Source: an uncultured Porticoccus sp. (lineage in GTDB: Bacteria > Pseudomonadota > Gammaproteobacteria > Pseudomonadales > Porticoccaceae). Taken from it: DNA of 64,000 nt. The stretch is from positions 372,001-436,000 of the forward strand of contig CAMYLT010000008.1 in NCBI GenBank assembly GCA_947259505.1. The letters are read 5' to 3'. The notes under the pieces are model-generated. The model saw only the letters and a program-made list of their open reading frames with translations. It had not been told where the DNA came from and did not search any database. Below are positions 53,919 through 63,545 of this stretch, one piece after another. Made by a program: the position numbers and the translations under genes. Each line of letters begins with the position of its first letter. Within the stretch, counting starts at the first letter, position 1.

Positions 53919-54917
53919 ATGACAGGCAAGCAATATAAGACATTGTGGATTACCAAAACGGATACAGGCATCGTTGAACAAGCGATTACTGATCGTCCGA
54001 TTGCCGACTTGCCCGACGGCGAACTATTGGTGCGCGTACATTACTCTTCCCTAAACTATAAAGATATGATTTCGGCCACTGGCCGCCCCGGTGTTACCCG
54101 CAATTATCCGCATCAGCCTGGCATTGATGCTGCGGGCATCGTTGAGGAAAGCCTTCATCCTGACTTCAGTCCCGGTGATGAAGTCATCGTTTGCGGCTAT
54201 GACCTGGGTATGAATACTGCCGGGGGCTTGGGCCAGTATATCCGCGTTCCTGCAGGTTGGGCGGTACCCATGCCTTCAGGGCTCACAGCTCGGGAGGCAA
54301 TGATCTACGGTACAGCCGGTTTCACGGCTGCACTTTGTATCGAGAAACTATTACAGATGGGGGCTCACCCTGAATCTGGCGATGTGGCTGTTACAGGTGC
54401 CACGGGTGGCGTGGGCACGTTTGCCATCGCACTGCTGGCCAAACTCGGGTTTTCAGTGGCAGCTGTGACGGGAAAGATTGAGAACGCAACCCATTTGCAT
54501 GCATTGGGTGCACACCAAATTGTTGACCGCAATGTATTGCTTGAGCAGAAGAGGCCCATAGAAAAACCCAGGTTTGCTCACGGTATTGATAGCTTGGGTG
54601 GCGATTATTTGGCCAATCTACTCAAACTGATTGACTACAGTGGCTCAGTGGCTGCCTGTGGTCTGGCGTCGTCTTTTGATCTGCATACCACAGTACTGCC
54701 GTTTATTTTGCGGAACGTTAATTTGCTGGGAGTGGACTGTGTGGAACAACCCATTGAGCGCAAAGCAATGAACTGGCAAAAATTGGGTTCGGATTGGAAG
54801 TTGGACAACCTGGAAGATATGGTTGAAGAAATTGGTTTGGAGCAGGTGCCTGACTGTCTAGACCGCATGGCCCGTGGCCAGGTGGTGGGTCGCTACCTGG
54901 TCAGTCTGGACCGCTAG
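53919..54917 (+). CDS. acuI: Zinc-free MDR oxidoreductase, AcuI/YhdH type
   Basis: 332 aa, medium-chain dehydrogenase/reductase. The N-terminal GroES-like domain has SSLNYKDMISATGRPGVTRNYPHQPGIDAAG and the NADPH-binding motif is VTGATGGVGTFAIALLAKLG. AcuI enzymes reduce acryloyl-CoA to propionyl-CoA, important in DMSP and 3-hydroxypropionate metabolism and in acrylate resistance. The subfamily is judged from motifs and length. It ends convergent with the antiporter gene. Confidence 0.85.
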   Translation: MTGKQYKTLWITKTDTGIVEQAITDRPIADLPDGELLVRVHYSSLNYKDMISATGRPGVTRNYPHQPGIDAAGIVEESLHPDFSPGDEVIVCGYDLGMNTAGGLGQYIRVPAGWAVPMPSGLTAREAMIYGTAGFTAALCIEKLLQMGAHPESGDVAVTGATGGVGTFAIALLAKLGFSVAAVTGKIENATHLHALGAHQIVDRNVLLEQKRPIEKPRFAHGIDSLGGDYLANLLKLIDYSGSVAACGLASSFDLHTTVLPFILRNVNLLGVDCVEQPIERKAMNWQKLGSDWKLDNLEDMVEEIGLEQVPDCLDRMARGQVVGRYLVSLDR

Positions 54918-54940
54918 CGGGGTACACCACCCAGCACTTG

Positions 54941-56107
54941 TCAGTTACGGCGCAAATGTTCCTTGACCGCAATCGGGTTAGGGAAGTTGAAGATCACGAT
55001 GTAGCTGGAAATCAGGAAGGTCAGGATAGCCGCTGCCTGGATCAAATGTGAAGCCAGCACGCCAATGAGCGAGGCATTAAAGGCTACATAGGCGATCAGC
55101 AGAGAGAATTCACTGATTTGCCCCAGGCGGAAGCCGATATCCCAGGCCAGTACATTTTTCTCGCTTTGTCTTTTCAGCAGAAAGCGGAAGGTGACTGGTT
55201 TCAGGGCCAGCATCACACAGCCTAATACCAGCGATGCCAAAGCGATTTCCGGCAGCAGGCCAAGATTGAACCCGGCCCCCAAAGAAAAGAAAAACATAAT
55301 CAGGAAAAAATCCCGCAATGGTTTCAGTGTCAGGGCAATGTGTTGAGAAATGGGGCTGGAGGCGAGGGTAATTCCCGCGAGAAATGCGCCAATCTCACGG
55401 GATAGGCCGACTACTTCTGCAAGTTCTGATAGCCCCATACACCAGCCAATTGCCAGCAGAAAAATGTATTCTCCCATACGATCAAATCGGGCGATTAGCT
55501 TGAGTAATACCCAACGCACGAACGCCCAGGAAAATAGAATCAGCAAGGGCAGGGACAGGAGGGTGAAACCAATTTGCATCAAATCAATCTGTCCCCCTTC
55601 ACCACTTAACAGCACCAGCAGTACAAAAATGGCCAGGAAGTCCTGCATCAGTAACAGGCCAATCATCATTTCGCCAATATGGCGGTGATGGAGAATGGTG
55701 GTGGGCAGTAGCTTGATGCCAATGATCGTACTGGAAAACATCATGGCGGCGCCGATGATCAGGCACTCGGTAGGTGAGAAGCCGAAAATGTACCCGATAA
55801 GATACCCGGCAGCGGCAAACAACAGGGAGCTGATTAGCGTCACAACCGTGACTTTTTTGAGCGCCGCCATCAATGACTGGGGTTGTAAGTCTAGCCCCAG
55901 TAGAAACAGCAGAAAAATAATGCCGATCTCGGAGATTTCCGAGAGTAAATGGACATCCTGCACCCAACCGAGCCCATAGGGTCCAATCAATGCGCCCAAT
56001 GCGATATAGGCAACCAGTAGCGGTTGTCTGCCATAAATTGCCAGCGAGGCAATGACGGCTGACCCGGTAAAAATCAGGAAGAACGATTGAAAAACTGCTT
56101 CATTCAT
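54941..56107 (-). CDS. CPA2-type cation:proton antiporter membrane domain
   Basis: 388 aa, about twelve helices. Motifs GALIGPYGLGWV, FLLFLLGLDLQPQSL, SSTIIGIKLLP and GLSREIGAFLAGITLASSP match KefB/YbaL-type transporters. It stops after the membrane domain, without the C-terminal TrkA-N nucleotide-binding domain of KefB/KefC, so glutathione gating is unlikely. The transported ion (K+ or Na+) is unknown. Confidence 0.85.
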   Translation of the reverse strand: MNEAVFQSFFLIFTGSAVIASLAIYGRQPLLVAYIALGALIGPYGLGWVQDVHLLSEISEIGIIFLLFLLGLDLQPQSLMAALKKVTVVTLISSLLFAAAGYLIGYIFGFSPTECLIIGAAMMFSSTIIGIKLLPTTILHHRHIGEMMIGLLLMQDFLAIFVLLVLLSGEGGQIDLMQIGFTLLSLPLLILFSWAFVRWVLLKLIARFDRMGEYIFLLAIGWCMGLSELAEVVGLSREIGAFLAGITLASSPISQHIALTLKPLRDFFLIMFFFSLGAGFNLGLLPEIALASLVLGCVMLALKPVTFRFLLKRQSEKNVLAWDIGFRLGQISEFSLLIAYVAFNASLIGVLASHLIQAAAILTFLISSYIVIFNFPNPIAVKEHLRRN

Positions 56108-56157
56108 AGGAGGACTCCAGAGTCCCTATTGTGAGGGAGCGACCGGAGAGCAGCAAG

Positions 56158-56182
56158 TGTCGCCCGGTTTTGCCGGGCGACA
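56158..56182 (-). terminator. Hairpin after the DUF934 gene
   Basis: TGTCGCCCGG-TTTTG-CCGGGCGACA, a perfect 10-bp stem, 9 bases past the DUF934 stop on the minus strand. No T-run follows, so termination strength is uncertain. Confidence 0.55.
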
Positions 56183-56190
56183 GTGGCAGA

Positions 56191-56682
56191 TTATTCTTCT
56201 TTACGGCGAAAGAGTGGATCAGACTGGTCAGCTGCGTTTTGATAGGTAATGCTGAAGTCATTCAACGATGCCAGCGCAGCTTCGAGATTAGCACCTTCTT
56301 TCAGGTCAAAGGCATCAAAACCACAGCGCTTGAGGTAGAACAGCTGATCGCGGTTGGGGTTGCCAATGGCGCGCAATTGTCCAGTAAATTCATAGCGTTC
56401 GCGCAACAGGCGACCGATCGAAAACCCGCGGCCATCCGTAAAAGATGGGAAGTTAACGGCGATCAAGGGGAACAGGTTGGCATCTTCGCCAATAGCTTCC
56501 ACCTCTTCATCACTATCAATCCAAACACCAATCACTGGCAGACGTATATCGTCTTTGTGCTCCAACCAAAATTTCATCGGCAGGATTAACAGCGTGCCAG
56601 CAGGTGGTTCGCCTGAGAAGTTTTTGGGTAAGATGGTCCACTTGTCTTCGACAATCTGGCCCTTATTAATGATCTTTGGCAT
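56191..56682 (-). CDS. DUF934 protein linked to sulfite/nitrite reductase
   Basis: 163 aa from ATG 56682 (MPKIINKGQIVEDKW); longer frames run deep into cysI. The conserved DUF934 motifs are FPSFTDGRGFSIGRLLRERYEF and GQLRAIGNPNRDQLFYLKRCGFDAF. The family is almost always adjacent to cysI-type genes, so an accessory role in siroheme reductase function is inferred; the biochemical role is not established. It overlaps the end of the reductase gene by 17 bases. Confidence 0.9.
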   Translation of the reverse strand: MPKIINKGQIVEDKWTILPKNFSGEPPAGTLLILPMKFWLEHKDDIRLPVIGVWIDSDEEVEAIGEDANLFPLIAVNFPSFTDGRGFSIGRLLRERYEFTGQLRAIGNPNRDQLFYLKRCGFDAFDLKEGANLEAALASLNDFSITYQNAADQSDPLFRRKEE

Positions 56683-58330
56683 AGACGCTCTCCTTAAATG
56701 GGTTGAGGCCGATGCGACGATAGGTGTCAATAAACAATTCATCGCCCTGGCGGTTTGCTACATAGACATCAAGAATTTTGCCAATGATGTCCGGAATTTC
56801 TTCCTGCCCAAATGACGGCCCCAGTACATTGCCCAAGGCTGCACCGTTGTCGGCAGTGCCACCCAGCTGCACTTGGTAAAACTCGGCGCCTTTTTTGTCC
56901 ACACCAAGGATACCAATATTGCCCACATGGTGGTGACCGCAGGCATTCATACAGCCGGAAATGTTGAGTGTCAGGTCGCCCAGATCGTAGACATAATCCA
57001 TATCATCGAACCGACGCTGGATAGCCTCTGCAACGGGTATCGATTTGGCGTTGGCCAGAGAACAGAAGTCACCGCCGGGGCAGCAAATAAGATCAGTCAA
57101 TGTGCCGATATTGGGTGTGGCAAAGCCGGCCACTTTGGCTTGCTGCCACAGTTCAAACAGCTCGGATTTTCTGACGTCGGCCAGCACCAGATTCTGGTTG
57201 TGAGTGGCGCGAATTTCCCCAAAGGAATAGCGGTCTGCCAAATCGGCGATGGTTTCCAGTTGGGTGTCAGTGACATCACCCGGTGCCACACCAGTTGGCT
57301 TCAAAGACAGATTGACAATACTGTAACCGGATACCCGGTGGGGCAGGGTGTTGCGCTCAAGCCACTTGGCAAAAGCCTTGTTATCAGCCGCTTGGGCTGC
57401 TAAAGCGGCATCAGTGCTGGCTGCATCCAGTGTTTCGTAGGCTGGCAGGGTGAAGTGTTGTTTGACGCGATCCACTTCTCCCTGTGTGAGAGTACAGGGG
57501 CCATCCATAATATGAGCCCACTCTTTTTCTACCTTTTCAGCGAATACCTCGGGAGTCCAGGCGCGTACCAGGATCTTGATTCTCGCCTTATATTTGTTGT
57601 CTCGGTTACCGTAACGGTTGTAGACGCGAACGATGGCATCAAGGTAGCCAAGAATGTGCTGCCAGGGCAGGAATTCACGGATGACACTGCCAATCACCGG
57701 GGTTCGACCGAGGCCTCCACCAACCAGTACTTTGAATCCCAGCTCATCGGCTTCGTTTCTGACCAATTGCAGGCCGATATCATGTACCAGAATCGCTGCC
57801 CGGTCACTTTCTGAACCGCTCACAGCAATCTTGAATTTACGTGGCAGATAGGCAAATTCCGGGTGAAAGGTAGACCACTGCCTGAGGATTTCACACCAGG
57901 GGCGGGGATCTTCAATTTCGTCGCCAGCAACACCAGCATACTGATCAGAGGTGATATTGCGGATGCAGTTGCCGCTGGTTTGAACCGCGTGCATCTGTAC
58001 CTGAGCCAGCTCGGCCAGAATATCCGGCACTTCTTCCAGTTGTGGCCAGTTGAACTGAATGTTCTGGCGAGTGGTGAAGTGGCAATAACCTTTGTCGAAA
58101 TGACGGGCAACGTGGGCCAGCTTGCGGAATTGGGCAGAATTCAGCAGCCCGTAGGGCACAGCAATGCGCAGCATCGGTGCCAGGCGCTGGATATAAAGGC
58201 CATTCTGGAGTCGCAGTGGCAGAAATTCTTCATTCGCCAGTTCGCCAGCCAAGTATCGCTCGGTCTGGCCACGGAACTGAGCGACACGTTCTTCAATGAT
58301 TTTTTGATCGTTTTCTGTATAACGGTACAT
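56666..58330 (-). CDS. cysI: Siroheme sulfite (or nitrite) reductase, CysI/NirA-like
   Basis: 554 aa. It has the two ferredoxin-like NIR_SIR halves and two siroheme-[4Fe-4S] halves. The cluster Cys pairs are in ICCPGGDFCSLANAKS and NISGCMNACGHHHVGNIG; the haem contact CHFTTRQNIQFNW is in the first half. It is most like the single-chain enzyme of pseudomonads used in sulfate assimilation with DUF934. Sulfite and nitrite reductases of this family cannot be separated by eye, and this matters because the nitrate operon in this window has lost nirBD. Confidence 0.9.
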   Translation of the reverse strand: MYRYTENDQKIIEERVAQFRGQTERYLAGELANEEFLPLRLQNGLYIQRLAPMLRIAVPYGLLNSAQFRKLAHVARHFDKGYCHFTTRQNIQFNWPQLEEVPDILAELAQVQMHAVQTSGNCIRNITSDQYAGVAGDEIEDPRPWCEILRQWSTFHPEFAYLPRKFKIAVSGSESDRAAILVHDIGLQLVRNEADELGFKVLVGGGLGRTPVIGSVIREFLPWQHILGYLDAIVRVYNRYGNRDNKYKARIKILVRAWTPEVFAEKVEKEWAHIMDGPCTLTQGEVDRVKQHFTLPAYETLDAASTDAALAAQAADNKAFAKWLERNTLPHRVSGYSIVNLSLKPTGVAPGDVTDTQLETIADLADRYSFGEIRATHNQNLVLADVRKSELFELWQQAKVAGFATPNIGTLTDLICCPGGDFCSLANAKSIPVAEAIQRRFDDMDYVYDLGDLTLNISGCMNACGHHHVGNIGILGVDKKGAEFYQVQLGGTADNGAALGNVLGPSFGQEEIPDIIGKILDVYVANRQGDELFIDTYRRIGLNPFKESVYAKDH

Positions 58331-58573
58331 AATTTCTAAGATTTCTCACGTGCCAGTGGGCAGAAAGACGCGAATTCTACAGGGTAATACTCGCGCTGTC
58401 AGTCGGAGGGGGATGATAGCCGCAGCCTGCGCTGTTTTGAAAAACTTTTTCTCTCTAACAGGGTTGAGTTGAGGAATAACGGGCTGTTAATAGAGTTGAT
58501 TTTGGGGACATCACCAAGGGTTGTTGTTACAATGCCGTCCGCCATTTGTCCGTAGCCAAGAGGTGTAAGAACA

Positions 58574-58705
58574 ATGACCAATGAAGTTGATGCTATTCAA
58601 CAAGCAGAAAAGCAAGGTGGTGACGGCTGTGCTGACGCCATGGCAGCTATTGCTACTGTTTGCTTGTTCGTGGGAACAGTGATTTTCTGGCTCACTAACC
58701 AATAA
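58574..58705 (+). CDS. 43-aa single-span membrane protein
   Basis: MTNEVDAIQQAEKQGGDG is followed by a hydrophobic helix (AMAAIATVCLFVGTVIFWL) and a short polar end (TNQ). It lies downstream of a plausible promoter (TACAAT at 58528-58533) and is followed closely by a strong terminator, so it looks like a one-gene transcript. No family is assigned. Confidence 0.6.
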   Translation: MTNEVDAIQQAEKQGGDGCADAMAAIATVCLFVGTVIFWLTNQ

Positions 58706-58725
58706 GTTCTCTCACGACCAAAAAA

Positions 58726-58747
58726 GGCGGCCAATGGCCGCCTTTTT
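58726..58747. terminator. Bidirectional intrinsic terminator
   Basis: GGCGGCC-AAT-GGCCGCC with A-tracts on the left (58719-58725) and six T on the right. It serves the 43-aa gene (plus) and the metH-DUF2970 unit (minus). Confidence 0.9.
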
Positions 58748-58769
58748 TGTGTTCCCTTTTCAGGGTCGG

Positions 58770-58988
58770 CTACATGCCACTGCTTTTTAATACCAGTTTC
58801 ACTACGGTTACCACGCAAAAGATAAACACCACAGTGAAAATCAATCCAGAGACGATATAGACATAAATGTTGCCGTGCTTAAAGTCCCGTTCACGGTTTT
58901 TATTGCTCTGAACACCCAGAAATGCTGCCAGCGTGCTGAAGACAATTTGCCAAAAACCTGGTTTTTGTCCGTCGTCCTGATCACTCAT
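58770..58988 (-). CDS. DUF2970 small membrane protein
   Basis: 72 aa from ATG 58988 (GGAAG 8 bases upstream). The family motif GFWQIVFSTLAAFLGVQSNKNRERDF is followed by one membrane helix (IYVYIVSGLIFTVVFIFCVV). The function is unknown. It starts right after the metH stop and is probably co-transcribed. Confidence 0.85.
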   Translation of the reverse strand: MSDQDDGQKPGFWQIVFSTLAAFLGVQSNKNRERDFKHGNIYVYIVSGLIFTVVFIFCVVTVVKLVLKSSGM

Positions 58989-58990
58989 GT

Positions 58991-61900
58991 TCAATCTTCC
59001 AGTATCGGGCTGAGCCAGCGCGCCAATTCCGCTAAGGGGATATTTTTACGCTCAGCGAGGTTTTCCAATTGGTCTCGTTGTATTTTACCTGTATTAAAGT
59101 ATTTTGCCTGTGGGTGTGAGAAATACAAACCGCTCACGGAAGCGGCAGGTAGCATGGCAAAACTTTCTGTCAGGGAAATGCCCGTTTTATCATTCACATC
59201 CAGCAGGTTGAACAGCGTTTCTTTTTCTGTGTGGTCCGGACAGGCCGGATAGCCGGGAGCGGGGCGAATACCGCGGTATTCCTCACGAATTAACGCGTCT
59301 ACCTGCAGACTTTCATCACGGTCATAACCCCAAAATTCCTTTCTAACCCGTTGGTGAAGGTGTTCGGCAAAGGCTTCGGCCAAGCGATCGGCCAGTGCCT
59401 TGACCATGATGCTGCTGTAATCGTCACCATTCTCTTCGTATTCCCTGGCGAGGCGATCGGCATTGATGCCAGCCGTTACCGCAAATGCACCTATATAGTC
59501 GTTCACACCGCTGTCTGCGGGGGCGATGTAGTCTGCCAAGGATAACAATTCTTCACCAGCGCCGAGTTTTCGGATCTGCTGGCGGATCTGGTGTAGCGTA
59601 CCCAGCACATGCGTACGCGATTCATCGGCATACACTTCAATATCGTCGCCGTTGACTGTGTTGGCTGGCCATAGACCGAACACGCCTTGTGCTTTGATCA
59701 GCTTTTCGTCCAGCAGTTTTTTCAGCATGACCTGGGCATCCTGAAACAGGTTGCGTGCTGCTTCGCCGACTTTATCGTCATTGAGGATTTTCGGGTATTT
59801 TCCGGCCAGTCCCCAGGTTATAAAAAACGGCGTCCAGTCGATTAATTCAATTAATTGTTCAAGCGGGTAGTCATCGAGAACTTGTACCCCGATGACGGAG
59901 GGAACCGTTGGTTGATAGTGTTGCCAGTCCGTTTTCTGGCCGGATTTTTTAGCGTCAGCATAGGACAGGCTCGTGCCCTTGGGTTTGCGGTTAGCGGTGC
60001 GAAGACGTACCTGCTCATATTCAAGCTGGGTATCTGTCACAAAGGCATCGCGCAGCTCTTTGCTGAGCAGTTTGCTGGCAACTCCGACCGCTCGGGAGGC
60101 ATCGGGCACGTAGATCGTCTGGTTGCGCTTGAATTTAGGGTCAATCTTGACGGCAGTGTGAGCTTTGGAGGTGGTGGCGCCACCAATCAACAGCGGGAAA
60201 TTGAGCTGCTGACGCTCCATTTCACTGGCGATATGCACCATCTCATCCAGAGAGGGTGTGATCAGTCCGGACAGGCCAATAATATCGACTTTTTCAGCGA
60301 TAGCCGTTTGGAGAATTTTTTCCGCGGGCACCATCACGCCGAGGTCGATAACCTCATAGTTATTGCAGCGGAGTACCACCCCAACGATATTCTTGCCGAT
60401 ATCGTGTACGTCGCCTTTCACCGTGGCCATCAGGATTTTGCCATTGGCCTCGGCGCCTTCCGCTTTTTCAGCTTCGATAAAGGGTTGCAGGTAAGCCACT
60501 GCCTGTTTCATCACCCGGGCGGACTTCACCACCTGAGGAAGGAACATTTTGCCTTCACTGAAGAGATCTCCGACGACATTCATGCCATCCATCAAGGGAC
60601 CTTCAATCACATGTAAGGGACGTTCGGACTCCCGGCGGGCTGCCTCGGTATCTTCTTCAATGAAGGCGGTGATGCCTTTTACCAAGGCATGTTCCAGGCG
60701 TTTTTTGACTGGCCAGGAGCGCCATTCCAGATCTTCTTTTTTCTCTTCAGTGCCATCGCCGCGGTATTTTTCCGCAATATTAAGCAAGTTTTCTGTCGCC
60801 TCCGAGTGACGATTGAGGATGACGTCCTCAACTTTTTCTCGCAGTTCCTCCGGTAGGTCACTGTACACGGCCAGTTGCCCGGCGTTGACGATGCCCATAC
60901 TGAGGCCAGCCCGGATAGCGTGGTAGAGAAATACTGAGTGAATGGCTTCCCGCACCGGATTATTGCCGCGGAAGGAGAACGACACGTTGCTGATACCACC
61001 GGAAATCAATGTGCCTGGCAGATTGGTCTTGATCCAGTGCGCGGCCTCAATAAAGTCCACCGCGTAGTTGTTGTGTTCGTCTATACCAGTGGCAACGGCG
61101 AACACGTTGGGATCAAAAATAATATCCTCAGGCGGAAAACCTACCTGATTAACCAGAATGTCATAACAGCGTTGGCAAATGACTTTGCGACGCTCCAGAT
61201 TGTCTGCCTGACCATTTTCATCGAATGCCATGACCACTACCGCAGCACCGTACTGGAGGCACAGCTTCGCCTGCTCAATAAAGGACTCTTCACCCTCTTT
61301 GAGGCTAATGGAGTTGACGATGCATTTGCCCTGAGCCCATTTCAGACCAGCTTCGATTACATGCCATTTGGATGAGTCGATCATCAATGGAATGCGGCAT
61401 ATATCTGGCTCAGTCGCCACCAGCTTGAGGAAGGTGGTCATGGCCTCCACCGCGTCCAACATACCTTCATCCATGTTGACGTCGATCACTTGGGCGCCGT
61501 CTTCCACCTGTTGGCGAGCAACGTCCAGAGCTGTGTTGTAGTCGCCGTCCAAAACGAGACGCTTAAAGCGAGCAGAACCCGTGACGTTACAGCGTTCGCC
61601 GACGTTAACGAACAGTGAGTCAGCAGTAATATTGAATGGTTCAAGCCCGGACAACCGACAGGCGGGAGCGATGTCCGGAATTTGCCGCACTGGAAACTGG
61701 CTTACAGCTTCAGCAATGGCGCGAATGTGTTCTGGTGTGGTGCCACAGCAACCACCGATAATGTTGACGAGCCCACTTTGGGCAAATTCAGCCACAATTT
61801 CTGCCATTTCTGCGGCGGTTTCGTCGTACTCACCAAACTCATTGGGCAGGCCTGCATTGGGGTGCGCGCTAACCAGAGTGTTGGATACTCGAGAGAGTTC

Positions 61901-62692
61901 CTCAATATGGGGGCGCAATTCTTTGGCGCCTAACGCACAATTTAGCCCGATCGAAAAGGGTCTGGCGTGAGAGAGGGAATTCCAGAATGCTTCTGGCGTC
62001 TGGCCGGACAGGGTGCGGCCACTGGCGTCGGTGATGGTGCCGGAAATCATGATGGGTAGATGGAAACCCTGTTTATCAAACACACTCTGCACGGCAAAGA
62101 TAGCGGCCTTGGCATTCAGGGTATCGAAAATGGTTTCGATCAGAATGAGGTCTGCGCCACCGGCAATCAGCCCTTCAGTGGCAGTAATATAGGTTTCTAC
62201 CAGTTCATCAAAGCTGGTGTTTCTGGCTCCTGGATCATTGACGTCTGGGGAAATTGACAGCGTACGGCTGGTTGGACCAAGTACGCCGGCTACCCAGCGG
62301 GGGCGATCTGCCGTGGCAACGGCATCACAGGCTTCGCGTGCAATTCTGGCACCGGTTTCGTTTAGTTCACGTACCAGTGACTCCATGCCGTAGTCAGCCA
62401 TCGAGACGGAAGTAGAGTTAAACGTATTGGTTTCGACGATGTCCGCACCGGCTTTCAGATAGGTTCGGTGGATGGCTTTGATGGCCTCCGGTTGCGTCAG
62501 GGAAAGGAGGTCATTGTTTCCCGCCACATCCTGTTGCCAATCAGCAAAGCGCTCACCGCGATAGTCTCCCTCATTAAATCGATGAGACTGGATCATGGTG
62601 CCCATGGCCCCGTCCAGAATGAGGATGCGTTGCTGCGCGGCCTTATACAGGGCCTCTATACGAGTTTGCTGATTATTCAAGCTGTTATCCAT
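58991..62692 (-). CDS. metH: Cobalamin-dependent methionine synthase
   Basis: 1233 aa, all four modules. The homocysteine-binding barrel (about residues 1-340) has the zinc Cys motif [11 protein letters not shown]. The methyltetrahydrofolate (pterin) domain (about 360-620) contains [13 protein letters not shown]. The B12 domain (about 660-900) has the cobalt-ligating His motif [10 protein letters not shown] and [11 protein letters not shown]. The AdoMet-dependent reactivation domain (about 900-1233) ends with the [15 protein letters not shown] motif. It methylates homocysteine using B12, so the organism makes or imports cobalamin. No B12 riboswitch is obvious in the 128 bases between its start and the nfuA promoter. 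Confidence 0.97.
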   Translation of the reverse strand: MDNSLNNQQTRIEALYKAAQQRILILDGAMGTMIQSHRFNEGDYRGERFADWQQDVAGNNDLLSLTQPEAIKAIHRTYLKAGADIVETNTFNSTSVSMADYGMESLVRELNETGARIAREACDAVATADRPRWVAGVLGPTSRTLSISPDVNDPGARNTSFDELVETYITATEGLIAGGADLILIETIFDTLNAKAAIFAVQSVFDKQGFHLPIMISGTITDASGRTLSGQTPEAFWNSLSHARPFSIGLNCALGAKELRPHIEELSRVSNTLVSAHPNAGLPNEFGEYDETAAEMAEIVAEFAQSGLVNIIGGCCGTTPEHIRAIAEAVSQFPVRQIPDIAPACRLSGLEPFNITADSLFVNVGERCNVTGSARFKRLVLDGDYNTALDVARQQVEDGAQVIDVNMDEGMLDAVEAMTTFLKLVATEPDICRIPLMIDSSKWHVIEAGLKWAQGKCIVNSISLKEGEESFIEQAKLCLQYGAAVVVMAFDENGQADNLERRKVICQRCYDILVNQVGFPPEDIIFDPNVFAVATGIDEHNNYAVDFIEAAHWIKTNLPGTLISGGISNVSFSFRGNNPVREAIHSVFLYHAIRAGLSMGIVNAGQLAVYSDLPEELREKVEDVILNRHSEATENLLNIAEKYRGDGTEEKKEDLEWRSWPVKKRLEHALVKGITAFIEEDTEAARRESERPLHVIEGPLMDGMNVVGDLFSEGKMFLPQVVKSARVMKQAVAYLQPFIEAEKAEGAEANGKILMATVKGDVHDIGKNIVGVVLRCNNYEVIDLGVMVPAEKILQTAIAEKVDIIGLSGLITPSLDEMVHIASEMERQQLNFPLLIGGATTSKAHTAVKIDPKFKRNQTIYVPDASRAVGVASKLLSKELRDAFVTDTQLEYEQVRLRTANRKPKGTSLSYADAKKSGQKTDWQHYQPTVPSVIGVQVLDDYPLEQLIELIDWTPFFITWGLAGKYPKILNDDKVGEAARNLFQDAQVMLKKLLDEKLIKAQGVFGLWPANTVNGDDIEVYADESRTHVLGTLHQIRQQIRKLGAGEELLSLADYIAPADSGVNDYIGAFAVTAGINADRLAREYEENGDDYSSIMVKALADRLAEAFAEHLHQRVRKEFWGYDRDESLQVDALIREEYRGIRPAPGYPACPDHTEKETLFNLLDVNDKTGISLTESFAMLPAASVSGLYFSHPQAKYFNTGKIQRDQLENLAERKNIPLAELARWLSPILED

Positions 62693-62789
62693 CTGACTGC
62701 TGGTAAAGAAAAGGGCGCATTCTAGCAGAATTTGTCGTAGTTGCTCAGCAACGGGGCGTCAATCCGCAGGGAAAAAGTGGTTGTGGTGA

Positions 62790-62818
62790 TTGTGGCAATT
62801 CTGCAAGGCTGGTAGAAT
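62790..62818 (+). promoter_or_regulatory. nfuA promoter
   Basis: TTGTGG (62790-62795), 17 bases, then TAGAAT (62813-62818). The -10 overlaps the IscR site that follows. Confidence 0.6.
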
Positions 62819-62841
62819 ACATGACTAAATTAGTCAGGTAT
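62817..62841 (+). promoter_or_regulatory. Type 1 IscR binding site upstream of nfuA
   Basis: ATACATGACTAAAT followed by TAGTCAGGTAT is close to the type 1 IscR consensus (ATA...GACTA-WWW-TAGTC...TAT), with a perfect TGACTAA/TTAGTCA dyad. It covers the -10 and start site, so [2Fe-2S]-IscR should repress nfuA. Confidence 0.75.
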
Positions 62842-62859
62842 ATAAATCAGGTAGTTTTC

Positions 62860-63441
62860 ATGCTTAATATCACTATTACCGAGTCCGCCGAAAAATACCT
62901 TGCTGGCTTACTTTCCAAGCAGGACTGTGAGGGCATTGGTATCCGCATGTTTGTCACCGACCCCGGCACACCAAAAGCGGAAACCTGTATTGCTTATTGC
63001 CGTCCTGGTGAAGTGCAGGAGAGTGATGAAGTGATGGAGCTGGCAAGTTTTAAGGCCTTTTTTGAGCAGCGCAGCTTGCCCTTTTTGGACGACGCTAAAG
63101 TGGACTACGCCGATGACAAATTTGGTGGCCAGTTAACCATTCGTGCGCCTAATTCGCGTATGCCGCAGATTAATGACGGCAGTCCACTGGAAGACAAGAT
63201 CAATTACTTGCTATACAACGAAATCAACCCAGGTTTGGCTGCTCATGGCGGCATGATTACACTGGAAGAAATCGTCGATGATGTCGCTGTCTTGCGCTTT
63301 GGCGGTGGCTGTCAGGGCTGCGGCATGGTGGATGTAACCCTTAAAGAGGGGGTGGAAAAGACCATGTTGGAGAAAATTCCTGAATTGAAAGGTGTACGGG
63401 ATGTGACCGACCATTCGGATCGTAGCCAAGCCTATATCTAG
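62860..63441 (+). CDS. nfuA: Iron-sulfur cluster carrier NfuA
   Basis: 193 aa from ATG 62860 ([18 protein letters not shown]); the longer frame to 62821 runs through the IscR site and is rejected. The N-terminal degenerate A-type domain lacks the full Cys triad, and the C-terminal Nfu domain has the cluster motif Cys151-x2-Cys154 ([17 protein letters not shown]). It delivers [4Fe-4S] clusters under oxidative stress or iron limitation. Confidence 0.96.
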   Translation: MLNITITESAEKYLAGLLSKQDCEGIGIRMFVTDPGTPKAETCIAYCRPGEVQESDEVMELASFKAFFEQRSLPFLDDAKVDYADDKFGGQLTIRAPNSRMPQINDGSPLEDKINYLLYNEINPGLAAHGGMITLEEIVDDVAVLRFGGGCQGCGMVDVTLKEGVEKTMLEKIPELKGVRDVTDHSDRSQAYI

Positions 63442-63545
63442 GCTAAAACTTTTCATTAGGACATTCGTTGTCAAATAGATACACTTTCCTCTATCAATAA
63501 CAATAAGATAGATAGGCATGTATAAGACTGCCAGGAGTTGTGACT

